From assembly GCA_026874595.1 (NCBI GenBank), contig CM049311.1, positions 34,327,176 through 34,391,175 on the forward strand: a stretch of 64,000 nucleotides of DNA. The letters are read 5' to 3'. Below are positions 49,716 through 60,700 of this stretch, piece after piece. The DNA is from Sipunculus nudus. Taxonomy: Eukaryota; Annelida; Sipuncula; Golfingiida; Sipunculidae. A program made the translations under genes and the position numbers. The number at the start of each line of letters is the position of its first letter. The stretch's first letter is position 1. Under the pieces are notes generated by a model. It had not been told where the DNA came from and did not search any database. It worked only from the letters and a program-made list of their open reading frames with translations.

Positions 49716-51462
49716 GTATCCGCCAAAACGAAGTTTTGCGGATACTATGTTTTTGACCGGGTTCCGCCGCCGCCGCCGCCGCGTTCGTTTCCGGAGAACT
49801 CCTCTGAGACTACTGGACAGATTTTTCCGAAACTTACAAAAATTATCGGGTCACATGTGAACTGGTGCCTAACCAAGTGACCTTGACCTCTGACCTTTCG
49901 TCTCTGCCCAGCGTCCGTTTGTGCGTCTGTTTCCACACATAAACCCATATATCTCAGGAACCGTTTGACCGATCCGGAAAAAAATTTTACACAAATGTAG
50001 CCCTGGGAAAGCTTTATAACATACACAACAAAAGGTGGCGCCACCTGCAACCATGTTTGCACAGTGTCCATCTGTTCATCTGCCTGGGGTTAAAATCACT
50101 CATATCTCTGCAGTGATTTGACTAATTCACCTAAAATTCGGCATGCATATACATCCTAGATAGCTTTCTCGATTTTGTGACAGGTGGCGCCACCTACATT
50201 CACGTTAACGCTCCACACATAATCCCATATATCTTGGGAACCGTTTGACCAATCCGGAAAAAAATTTTACACAAATGTAGCCCTGGGATAGCTTTATAAC
50301 ATACACAACAAAAGGTGGCGCCACCTGCAACCATGATTGCACAGTGTCCATCTGTTCATCTGCCTGGGGTTAAAATCACTCATATTTCTGCAGTGGTTTG
50401 ACTAATTCACCTAAAATTCAGCATGCATATACATCCTAGATAGCTTTCTCGAATTTGTGACAGGTGGCGCCACCTACATTCACGTTAACGCTCCACACAT
50501 AATCCCATATATCTCGGGAACCGTTTGACCGATCCGGAAAAAAATTTTACACAAATGTAGCCCTGGGATAGCTTTATTACATACACAACAAAAGGTGGCG
50601 CCACCTGCAACCATGTTTGCACAGTGTCCATTTGTTCATCTGCCTGGGGTTAAAATCACTCATATCTCTGCAGTGGTTTGACTAATTCACCTAAAATTCG
50701 GCATGTGTATACATCCTAGATAGCTTTCTTGATTTTATGACAGGTGGCGCCACCTACATTCACGTTAACACTCCACACATAAATCCATATATCTCAGGAA
50801 CCATTTGACTGATCCGGAAAAATTTTTTACACAAATGTAGCCCTTGGATAGCTTTATAACATACACAACAAAAGGTGGCGCCACCTGCAACCATGATTGC
50901 ACAGTGTCCATCTGTTCATCTGCCTGGGGTTAAAATCACTCATATCTCTGCAGTGGTTTGACTAATTCACCTAAAATTCAGCATGCATATACATCCTAGA
51001 TAGCTTTCTCGAATTTGTGACAGGTGGCGCCACCTACATTCACGTTTATGCTGCAGACATCCAAGCTCATATCTCAGGAACTGTTTGACCAATCAGGAAA
51101 AAAAACTTTACACAAATGTAGCCCTTGGATAGCTTTATAACATGAACAAAAATGGTGGCGCCACCTGCAGCCATTTTTGCACAGCGTCCATCTGTTTGTC
51201 TGCTGTGGGATAAAATTACTCATATCTCTGCAGTGGTTTGACTTTTCCACATGAAATTTTGCATGTGTATATATCTTGGATAGTTTCTCGTTCAAATAAC
51301 AGGTGGCGCCACCTACAATCATGTTTATGTAGCAGAGATCCATTCTAATATTTAACACATGTAACTCTATATCCCCTTGCCACTCAATCAGTGCTCACTT
51401 CACCCGTCCTTCTCTGATTTTGGGGGATACACGTAGTCGCTTGTCGACTACCCGTATTCTAG
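49716..51462 (+). mobile_element. Helentron/Helitron2-like element, family I, nested in the family IV element
   Basis: The 5' hairpin is GTATCCGCCAAAAC-GAA-GTTTTGCGGATAC, then (CCG)6. A core array of 280-bp units follows. The 3' end has GGGGGATAC (8 of 9 bases of the inverted 5' motif), a GTAGTCG-CTTGT-CGACTAC hairpin (51433-51451) and CTAG (51459-51462) next to TT. It lies inside the family IV array: the left flank ends in an ACCTCTATTGATT unit and the right flank resumes in a different part of a unit. No protein is encoded. Confidence 0.8.
49931..51340 (+). repeat. Five exact-period 280-bp tandem units with AGGTGGCGCCACCT palindromes
   Basis: Unit starts are at 49931, 50211, 50491, 50771 and 51051, exactly 280 bp apart. 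Every unit contains two copies of the 14-bp palindrome: at 50033, 50182, 50313, 50462, 50593, 50742, 50873, 51022, 51153 (one end base changed) and 51302, spaced alternately 149 and 131 bp. The middle units are nearly identical, suggesting recent amplification or homogenisation. Confidence 0.93.
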
Positions 51463-52595
51463 TTTATATATAAAAGTGGATGATCAATATCAATTTTGGG
51501 GTCACAAGGTCAAAGGTCAAGGCCACAGGAGCCATCTGTCAAAAAATTAGTTACTGGAGGATAATTCCTGCTTTTATTGATGTATAGATTTCAAACTTGA
51601 CTTATATATGGCACATCAATAAATCTAGACCTCTATTGATTTTGGGGTCATGAAGTCAAAGGTCAAGGTCACAGGACCAACATCTTCAAAAAGATTGTGG
51701 ATTGATAGATGGAAGAAACAATAATTGCTTGCCAAGTGTCAGTATATGCTGCTAAAAAATGGGGGCCTATTCTTAAAGGGGGGGGGGGGGGGGGTCTTAC
51801 AATGTCTGGGGATACTCTGGCACAAGAAATGTCTAGTTATCCTTAATTTAATTAGAAGTATATGCTGAAGGCATTATTGAGTATTATGTCAACTCACAGT
51901 CTGAATCAGGATTTCTTTTATTATATATCATTAGAAACTCATTAGTACCTTATTTGACTTGAAGAAATCTGTTCAAGTGTACCATATGATTGGTAATAAT
52001 ATTAAGACAGCCATAAAAATGGTATTCTGCTATTGCCAGTACACGGATGAAAGTAAAGATCTGCAGGTGTGTACTTGGGAAAAATTATGGAAATTCCCTG
52101 TTTTGTACACTCCTTACATCATCCTGTGATGTTAATGAGCTGTATTTCAGAGATATTGTTAAAGAGATAAATGCTGGTGTCGGGCCTGGTAAGCTGTGTA
52201 ATTATACTGGCTTTGAGTCACCATTGTTATAGGAACTTGTGAAGAATGGAGGCTATTAATTCCCTATCAGGTAATATTGCATTAGAGGTAAAAACGTTAG
52301 GCATACTTTAAAATTTACATCAGTATTTCAGTAGGACTAATCAGAAATGACATTGGCCAGTTGCATCTGTTCAGGAATGTTGCAAATCAATTACAGGATT
52401 TTATATGTAAAAACGAACCGTGAGAGAAAAAACTAGATGATGAATTCAATGCAAAGCCCAGGGTCTTATTGTAGTGTCAGAAAAATGAACTGATGCTGCC
52501 AGTCAACACCTCTGGAATAGGATCATCCTGTACATGTTAGTTTTGTTTAAAAAAAAATGTGTTTATAATGACAAAAGGGGAATTCCAAGTAACAG

Positions 52596-52616
52596 CCCCC
52601 CCCCCCCCCCCCCCCC
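52596..52616. repeat. C21 homopolymer
   Basis: Twenty-one C on the sense strand of intron 3. Confidence 0.95.
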
Positions 52617-53184
52617 ATTGCCATTATGCATATATTGCATGCAGATAGAATAAATTAGTTTTATATGAGGTTTTACTTGGCATTAAAGGGGCTTATCTAT
52701 TCCTAGTACAGAGGCTATGTTGTAGACTGATAAATCAGCTGTTTGAATAAAATAAAGGATGCATGTTAACCTCTGTACCGTAAGCACTTTGACAGCCTTT
52801 GTTTTTCCTTCTGAACAAGGTGGCATAGACAAAGTGTGTTTATGTTTTGTTGGTGAGCCACAAAAATGGGTTACTTTAAATATGCTTGCCCTTATATTCT
52901 CCACTATTGCATGTTTATCTCAATCATACAACTTAGAGCCAGTTGTGTAAGATCATATTATTATGATTCCATGTATGAAAGTAGTAGTCAATTTTGTTGA
53001 GTGTAAAAAAAATATAAAGGTTGGACTGATCAAACTTGTGCATGAAATTATGTTAAACTTTATATAACTGAAGAGATTCAGAATTTAGTTGATTATAAAG
53101 TTATTAAAATTGTCCATGCACATCATAATGATATCAAATGATAAAGAAATTGGTTATTATAAAAATTTATTGAACTTTGTGCAC

Positions 53185-53203
53185 GGGGGGGGGGGGGGGG
53201 GGG
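53185..53203. repeat. G19 homopolymer
   Basis: Nineteen G on the sense strand of intron 3. Confidence 0.95.
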
Positions 53204-53837
53204 AGTGATTCACATAATAAAGTTATTGTCCAAATTATCTGGCAGCCAAGGTGACAAATACTTCAATCTCGTTAAACCAAATGATAAATTTGTTTATAGA
53301 CTTTAGTCCAAGGTGATATAAAACAAATATCAGGTTATCATTGTCATAATAGACCTTGGCCTTAGGCCAGGGTGTTGAACCTGATGCTTAAACATTAAAG
53401 ATAAGCCTGTAAAAAAATAACCATTTGAATTAAATGATAAAAATCTGGTATAAAAATATAGGAAATATTAATAAGCTGTTTTTGTTTATATCAAAAGTCA
53501 ATGTAACAGACAGTTGTACTTTAATATATCTAGCATTACTCTGAAGTTCAACATAAACAGGTTAATTAATAACTTTAAGTAACTGAATCAGTCTTCAAAA
53601 AAGGTGTCCTGTGCATCGAACTGAAATATCTTCATTTTACTTTGAGAGTCTTTGGTGAGGAAAGATATTTCTTTTGTAGCTTGCATGTAAACATTTCCTA
53701 CCAACAAGTCAGAAATGTTTCATTTTACAGTGGAATAATTATTTTGGTTTTTGGGTACATAATTTTGTGTGTATAAATGACACCAGTAACAAAATTCTTG
53801 CTTTAAAAAATGTAATAAATTTTATTTCTAATTTTCA

Positions 53838-54130
53838 GCCGACTGTAAGTCATCTGAGCTTCAGCAATCACCCTTTGTCTGTCAGGACATGTGGGCATTC
53901 TGTTGTTTGTTAACAGGGCACTGATCAGAACTGTTAAACCTACATACTTCTATCTTAACATCCTGGCAGATCCAGCAATTAGGTCATTGTGTGACCTATA
54001 TTCTACAAACCATGGGCTACAACATGATTGCTCATTGCTTCACAGTGTTAAAAGTTGCTTTAAAGAATTAAGATTTCCCCATGTTAAACCTAAATTTTTT
54101 TTGGAAACCATACTTTTCAACCCCTGTTAA
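53838..54130 (+). mobile_element. 5' fragment of a family III Helentron-like element
   Basis: Begins CAGCCGACTGTAAGTCATCT, the 5' hairpin region of the 45645 element (GACTGTAAGTCATCTGAGCT in both), then continues through TTTGTCTGTCAGG, AACAGGGCAC and ATTAGGTCATTGTGTGACCT into the core. No 3' end was found, so it is truncated or decayed. Confidence 0.65.
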
Positions 54131-57100
54131 ATTAAATACATTGAGTTAGGGAGTGGCTCGATGGTGGGGTTTCTTTGCATAGGATACATGGAACAGAGGA
54201 AGAGTTGGTAGTCATCAATTTTCATTATTAGCCCAGATATGGACATATTATTAAAGTGGGAGACAATACACATAAGTAGTAAAAAGAAATCAATGATTGG
54301 TGCAGAACAGTATGTTTTAAACCTAAGACTCATAGTTTGAAGTTTCAAATTAACAAAAGAATGCTGCAAAAAAATTAATGGATGATACATTGCAGGTAAT
54401 TCACTGTGCCATGGATTAAAAAACCATTAATGGGTTTGGAAGCTTTTATCGGAATGTCAGCATCTATCATTGTGCACTGTGTTGGTTTAGTGCAGGGGGA
54501 ATAACCAGCCTGCTCTGTGCAGAACTCACAGATATTGTTGGGTATCAGATCCTCTTGGGCCATGTGACCATTGTCATGTGAGTGCACCAATATGTTTTAT
54601 GCATACAGGACTTATATTATATCAGGAGTATAGATATCTGAACCAGATTAACTGTTACTCAGTAACGGCTAACAAGTCAGATGCATACTATATGATTGGA
54701 AAGTTAATCCAAATATCCCCAGGGCACATGGAGAACCTGGTGAATTGTCATTGCCCAGCAAAAGTTTATATCTAAATATGGATGATGACAGAGAATACAT
54801 CCAGCAGCTATGGAAGATATAATCAGTGTAGATTTTATTTTCTTATATCTTTGTAAAATGGGTGTTTGTATGTTTTTAATCTGCAGAGAATGAGTAAACC
54901 AGGCAAGTCCTGGTGAGAAGGAATATTATACTGCGTGATGATACCCTGGACTGATGGCTATTTTATGCAGTAAGCTGCTTGACCTGTAACGCCCCCTGTA
55001 GTCAGCTGAGGGTTTTCTCGGAACACATTCACAAGACTAAAGTAATAAACATCATGGAGCCAAAGTGACGAAGAAACCCGTCCCCATTCATAAGAGACCA
55101 CAAGACGAGACCCTTGGAATTCATTCTTAACTGTTTCAGGCCACTTCGGGGAGTACTTCTCTCACATGATTCACAAATGCCCCGCTATTATTTTGTATGG
55201 ATGGTATCTCCCACTGTTACTATGGTAACCTGGGTCAGGTCATGCCCCTGAAGGTTATTGATGTTAAAGAGTGCAAGATGGAGATGGGTGGTCACTGGGT
55301 GCTGTAGTTGCAGGCTTTGTTTTATGTGGCCGTAGCTCAGCCCGACGTGGGATCGGGAGAAGGACACAGAATCAATAGTAATGTTCTAGGATGGAGAGCT
55401 TGCAAATGATAGCTAGGACCACGTGGAATGGAGTAGCATCTCTTAGACATTTTGTTATCAGCCAAGTTAGCTGGAAAGTCTGCTTGTGGACCAACATCAG
55501 ATGATGTTAAAGTGATGTTCATCCAAATCCTGGCATCACGCAGTCCCCGGCTGCAGCATCAAATCATTATAGATGCACATATTGACTAAATGACACTAAT
55601 GATTTTGATGACTTGCAGGGTACCCAGTATGCTGCAGCTTAGATGCTGCTTAAAGGTAATTGAAATGTGAGCAGGTTTTTACATCCTCTGATGCTCCAGG
55701 ATTCACATCTTGCAATGGGTGTGGCCGCTCCATGTGCCAGAAATGACAGACAGCTGTCTGTGAAGCTTACAGCTTAGTAAGGTGAAAATGAAGAAGTCTG
55801 GAGTTACCATGGCAACTGGAAGCACCTGAAGAAAGATGAGCCTGGGTATACACTACAACTTGGCTGTGTTGGGGCAGGGGCCGGTCACACACCAGTTGTG
55901 GTCAGCCAGATGTCCAGTAATGGATGAGGCCTTGACACTCATTGATTACCCAGGTTCTCCCACCTGACCCAGTCAGCACACGGACCTAGCAGTGTTTTGA
56001 CCCAGTGATAGTAGGTTTAAGTACATGAAGGTCATCACACCATATTGCCTGCTCCTGGCTGAGCTGCCTCTTGAACTGCTACCAGTACATGTATGTTGCT
56101 GCCACCACATACAGCCAGAGATGCTGGGCCTAGCTTTTGTTTATGTTACAGTTCTGACTGCAGAAAACAGCACCTGTCCCCCATACAGTCCTTACTCCTA
56201 CAGTATGCACACAGAGATGCATGTATCTTAGACAATGTAAACTTGCACGTACACCTTACTCATGCAGTATGCTCAGAGAAACAGTATCTTAGGCAGTGTT
56301 CACTCACTCATACACCTTGCGCATAAGCAAAAGATACTAAAGACTAATCTGTTCCTTATAGCATGCAGAACACTCATAATAGTGCAAGCATTACTTGTTT
56401 TTTAATAGAAATAATTTTGCATTTACTGAAGAAAAAAAGTGAAAGTGGTGTGGTATCAAGAGAAAGGTACAGGAGTTCAGGGAGATGAAAACTTGTCTTC
56501 ATCACACAGCACTGTGCTGTGTTCTGTAAATAATTATCCTGAAGGAATTTTCTACCTCCATTCTGTTTAAATGGGCTTTATATACAATGGTTTAACTGGT
56601 CATATCCTGTGAAAGAATTCTGTCCAACACAGAAATGATAATACCCAAAAATGAATTACAGAAAATTAAAATATTTTATTCATGAGCATTAGCAATATCA
56701 TGTCACATGTTGGAGGAAATTTCACCAGCTTCAACTTTGATTGGAATTTTATACTTTAAAATGGTAACTGTATGTTCATTAGGTCATACTGTCAAGTCAA
56801 GAGATGTTCTTACTGTGGGTTACGATCCATAAGCAGCTGTATAGCTATGCTCATCTATTAGCTCTACTGTAACCGCTGCATAAAACCGCAGTTGTCAGGT
56901 TTGACCACCAGGCGGTGCTGTCTCTGTGGAATTCCCTCCTGTGTAATATTTAACCAATTACACTGCAGTACAAACTTGGAGGTTCCGGGCACTGCCGTCG
57001 AAAGTGCATGGTAGTAGAAGACTTTTTCAACCCCCCCCCCCCCCAACCGCTCCTTTGGAAAAGACACGATGCAGTTGTCACCTTTCAGGACAGTCTCTAT

Positions 57101-57510
57101 ACTCACTTGCTGGTGTGGCCTGAGGTCAGTTTTCCCCCACTGTTTGCAAATTTCTTCTCTTGCAGTGCTGTACAACTAGCTCCGCATAGGCACACCCATC
57201 TTTGTTTACAGCCTGAGCCAATCAGATTTTGTTTTATGGATGGTTCCGTCTGCTGGATGTTTCCCGATAAGCCCCTGGTGGCCGGACCAATAAAATCCTT
57301 CCATTGCTCACAGCATGTGAATGGAAGGTCCTGGGAAGTCACATGCTGTGTTCAGATTGTAACTGTGGGTCATAAAGAAGGAATAGGGTGATATAATTAT
57401 TCAGTTCAAGAGTAACTTGTCATTTTTAAGGAAAAAATCCTTTTCATAAAAATTAAATTCTTGCACATCAATTAAAAAAAATAATAGAAGGGCTGCAAGG
57501 CTTTAATGCG
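54131..57510 (+). other. Intron 3 interior, nothing firmly recognised
   Basis: Mostly unique sequence, more GC-balanced at 54.9-56.3 kb. Two or three loose units of about 63 bp sit at 56,180-56,330 (CAGTATGC...TATCTTAG landmark) and a C14 run at 57031-57044. No exon recognised. Confidence 0.5.
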
Positions 57511-57511
57511 A

Positions 57512-57757
57512 GATCCTGCAGGGTTGACCAAGGCATTGAATCCTGCAGTGTTCACCAAGGCATTGTATCCGGCAGGGTCCACCAAGGCATTGTGTTCTTG
57601 CAATATTCCAAAACAATTAAATCCTGCCAGGTCTGACATGGAATTAAATCCTGCTGGGTCCACCACAGAATTCCATCATGCCAGGTTCAACACAGTATTC
57701 AGTCCTGCTTGTACCACCATTCTTCCAGATCCACCTGTCGGGACTACCAAGGAGCTC
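57512..57757. repeat. 27-bp degenerate minisatellite, about nine units
   Basis: Units start at 57512, 57539, 57566, 57593, 57620, 57647, 57674 and 57701 with consensus AATCCTGCAGGGTCCACCAA then GGCATTG. As 27 is a multiple of three, one frame stays open on each strand; the minus strand shows a 9-residue DPAGFNALV-like repeat. This is a repeat artefact rather than a gene. Confidence 0.88.
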
Positions 57758-60700
57758 ATTTCTGTCAGGTATACCTAAAGTATAAATCCTGAAAGACAGA
57801 TTGTAGAGTTGAATGAGGCTTTAGTGGTACTATCGTAAATGTTGATTCCTGGATTATTTCCCAGTTGAATATATATGGAAAACCCGAAATCCACATGGAT
57901 ATGCTGTAACCCAGATTTCTGTATCATACTGTGGTCTTCATAGTTGAGCAGGTTAATTTAATGTGGTATTTCCTGCTTACTTATAGGATGAGTAAGATAT
58001 TAAAAGAAGTGTTCCATATGGAATTCAACCAATGGATAGAAAAATTAAAAATAAACTTAAGTTAACGTGGAAGAGGGCATTATTTTCTTAAACCAGTAGG
58101 AGGCTTTCTCTCCCATGAATAAGTTGCTGCAGCGAAGTGAAGGCATCACTGCACTCAGTTGATCCGTAAAGATGTGCGAGATTGATAATCAATATATTGG
58201 TGACAAAAACTTTGAATGTCTTGACACCATTCTTGAACTTGGATATTTTATACTGCCAGTGGTAACTGTTAAGGAAACTTAGAAAATAGTGATATAATTT
58301 ATTTATTCTTCACATGAGACTTTCAATGTACTGAGATAGAAAAAAGTGTAAAGTAAATTTTTGTACAAAATCACATCCCCAGCATTTTGTTCTCTCATAT
58401 GCAGGATACAAAAAAGGCAACAACCTTCCCTGATCACTGAGATAGAGATTGTTGTGCTTGCCAGCCCGTTAACTCATGGCAGGGCTTGAAAATATTTCCC
58501 TGTGACACTGGCAAGGATATTTATTAATTTAATCGGTTTCTGTTTGGGCAAGTAAATTTTAAATTGTATTAATGTCATGCTAATTTTGTATATTTTTAAA
58601 GCTGTTTTATTAGAGAATGACTATGGAAGGGGGTGCAACTTCATCAGCAAAAAGCTAGATATCATTGGTCTGGTTGATGTATGTTCTTATATATATAAGA
58701 AAATTCATCACCCTTAAAGTAAATATTAGTTATATTTCATAAAATGACACATCTGTCACAATACTTAAAATATATTGTAACATTGCTTGACAAAGTGCAG
58801 AGAAAAAGCAGGCCTTGGACATGAAAATCTACCTGGAAAGCTGGTATTGGTAATGAACAATGACTGTCCAGTGTACCAGTGTATTTAATAAAATATTTAA
58901 ATCCCTGTAAAAGTAAATAAGTATGTATTGACATGTGTATTTATCATGGTGTAAGCAAAGCTGATCATGAAATATTTACGTAACTGCCAACTGGGCTAGC
59001 GCTTAAAGTGAGTTTTAGAACCCTGTGTCACTGAATATATAATAAGTATTGACATATATACATACTGAGGAGCTGAAAATTAAGGGACAAAATGACTCAC
59101 TAAACCAGTGCTTTTCATTAAATTTTTACAACCCTGTGCAAGTAAATATATATGTATTGACGTGTGTATGTATTGTTTTGTAAGACAAGCTGATAATGAA
59201 TAAACAAACTGGGAGGAAGCAGGGTTGATTAGGTCAGGCTGTGTGTGGTGAGTCATGTATGTGAGTGCGTGCTACACTGGGTCCCTATCTCTTTCCAGTC
59301 ACCCTGGAGTCACCAAGTTTTGTTACTAACTTGATACAATTCTGGCACATGCTCTGCAGAGTGACTTCCTGTGAAATATTTAGACTTTGGTCTGTGGGTT
59401 AAAAATCAAAAGCCTTATCCCTTGGAGTATTTTTTTTTCCAACATTATAGTGGATTCACTGCAAGACGCTTTGTACACAGACACTGAGATAAATAAAACT
59501 GCATATCAGGACTTTTGATAAAGGCTTGAGCCAGGTGGTTTGATAAGGCAGTTAGGCCACAGTGTTCAATATTAGTCTGGAGTGTATGCATACTTGTACT
59601 GTATGCATGCTCACCAAGGCATTTTAACACAGAATAGGCCAAAAGTAGGAACAGGTTCGTTTCACACACATATGCTGCTAAACTTACCTAAAGGTATAGG
59701 GAACGTTAATTATGTGTTATGATCAACATTTGTCAGGGACTTCCTGTGTACAGGGATACTGTGGTGTACAAAAATGTTTTATGAATATAAATGTAAGTTT
59801 TACAAATACATTTGTACCTTTTCAGGTGTCAGCTTGCAGGTATTTGTTCAGTGACTAATTCTACTGTAGTTAAAAAATTCCTTGGTGGGTTGTCTTTGTG
59901 ACACTCACTAGCCTGTCACTTATAAAAGAATAAACTGAGAAACTAAGAAAAAGAAACCAGTTTTTATGTCCAATTTTACTAGGTAGGGTAATGTGTAATT
60001 GGACGGTGCTATATGTATCTCATGTGGTTTATATCCATGTCTGTTAAATAACATTAAAGATACTTTACAATATTTATTATAAGTATTATCAAAGATACCA
60101 TCATCAAATTTCTGAAAATTTATTTTTTATTATCTTTGTCAGTTCGTTACTTGATAAATGATGAGTGAAGCCATCAGGAGCTATCGTCATGTGTACCAGA
60201 GTTAATGGTCATTCATACAACATGACCATAAAAAAATCATGAAATAACACCTGTTTAAATGAAAATATTAGGCTTCCACTGTGCAAGTAGTCATTATGTC
60301 TTTATCTTGCTCTCAAAAGTGATGATTTTGCATGCTGAACATTCTGACAATATGTAAAATGTAGCAGTGTGTAGAAGAACCTGAGCAGTGTGTATTGACT
60401 GTAGTTTTACTTTCACCTGCACAGTGATCTTGTTTCATGTGAATGGAAGCTTTCACTTTCCAGATTTCAGGTGGTCATGTTGCTTTCTCGGACTGCTTCC
60501 TGCTGATCTTCTCAGTATGCATGTTACTATGATGTATTTCTTATATTTGTTTCATGTTAACTACAGGAGGACATAGTGAGAAATTTGTGTTTGTTTAAGT
60601 CACAGTTTTGTTCATATCACTGCCTGATAAGTTCAGACATAATGTACACTAGAGCCATGGTGCATTTAAATCATATAATATTTAGGAAAATATCAAATTT

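Larger units (their letters stand above)
47646..51836 (+). mobile_element. Helentron/Helitron2-like element, family IV, interrupted by a family I element
   Basis: The 5' hairpin is GTATCCCCAGAC-AAA-GTCGGGGGATAC, followed by a CCG run. After about 0.6 kb comes an array of 280-290-bp units (GGATTTCAAAC landmark at 48231, 48522, 48802, 49091, 49371, 49660 and, after the nested insertion, 51586). Near the 3' end GTCTGGGGATAC (51804-51815) is the exact inverted copy of the 5' GTATCCCCAGAC, and the element ends CTAG (51833-51836) next to TT. The terminal hairpin is not clear in this copy. A G17 run is at 51778-51794. No protein is encoded. Confidence 0.78.

Noticed and set aside
48231-51715. CRISPR-like or protein-coding reading of the periodic repeats
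   Set aside because: Units of 280-290 bp inside rolling-circle element ends; the short frames are repeated shadows, not genes, and the genome is eukaryotic.
55325-55365. tRNA-like 'GTAGCTCAG' segment
   Set aside because: Only a B-loop-like fragment; no cloverleaf or matching acceptor arms.
57008-57391. 127-codon open frame
   Set aside because: Crosses a C14 run and has no recognisable domain.
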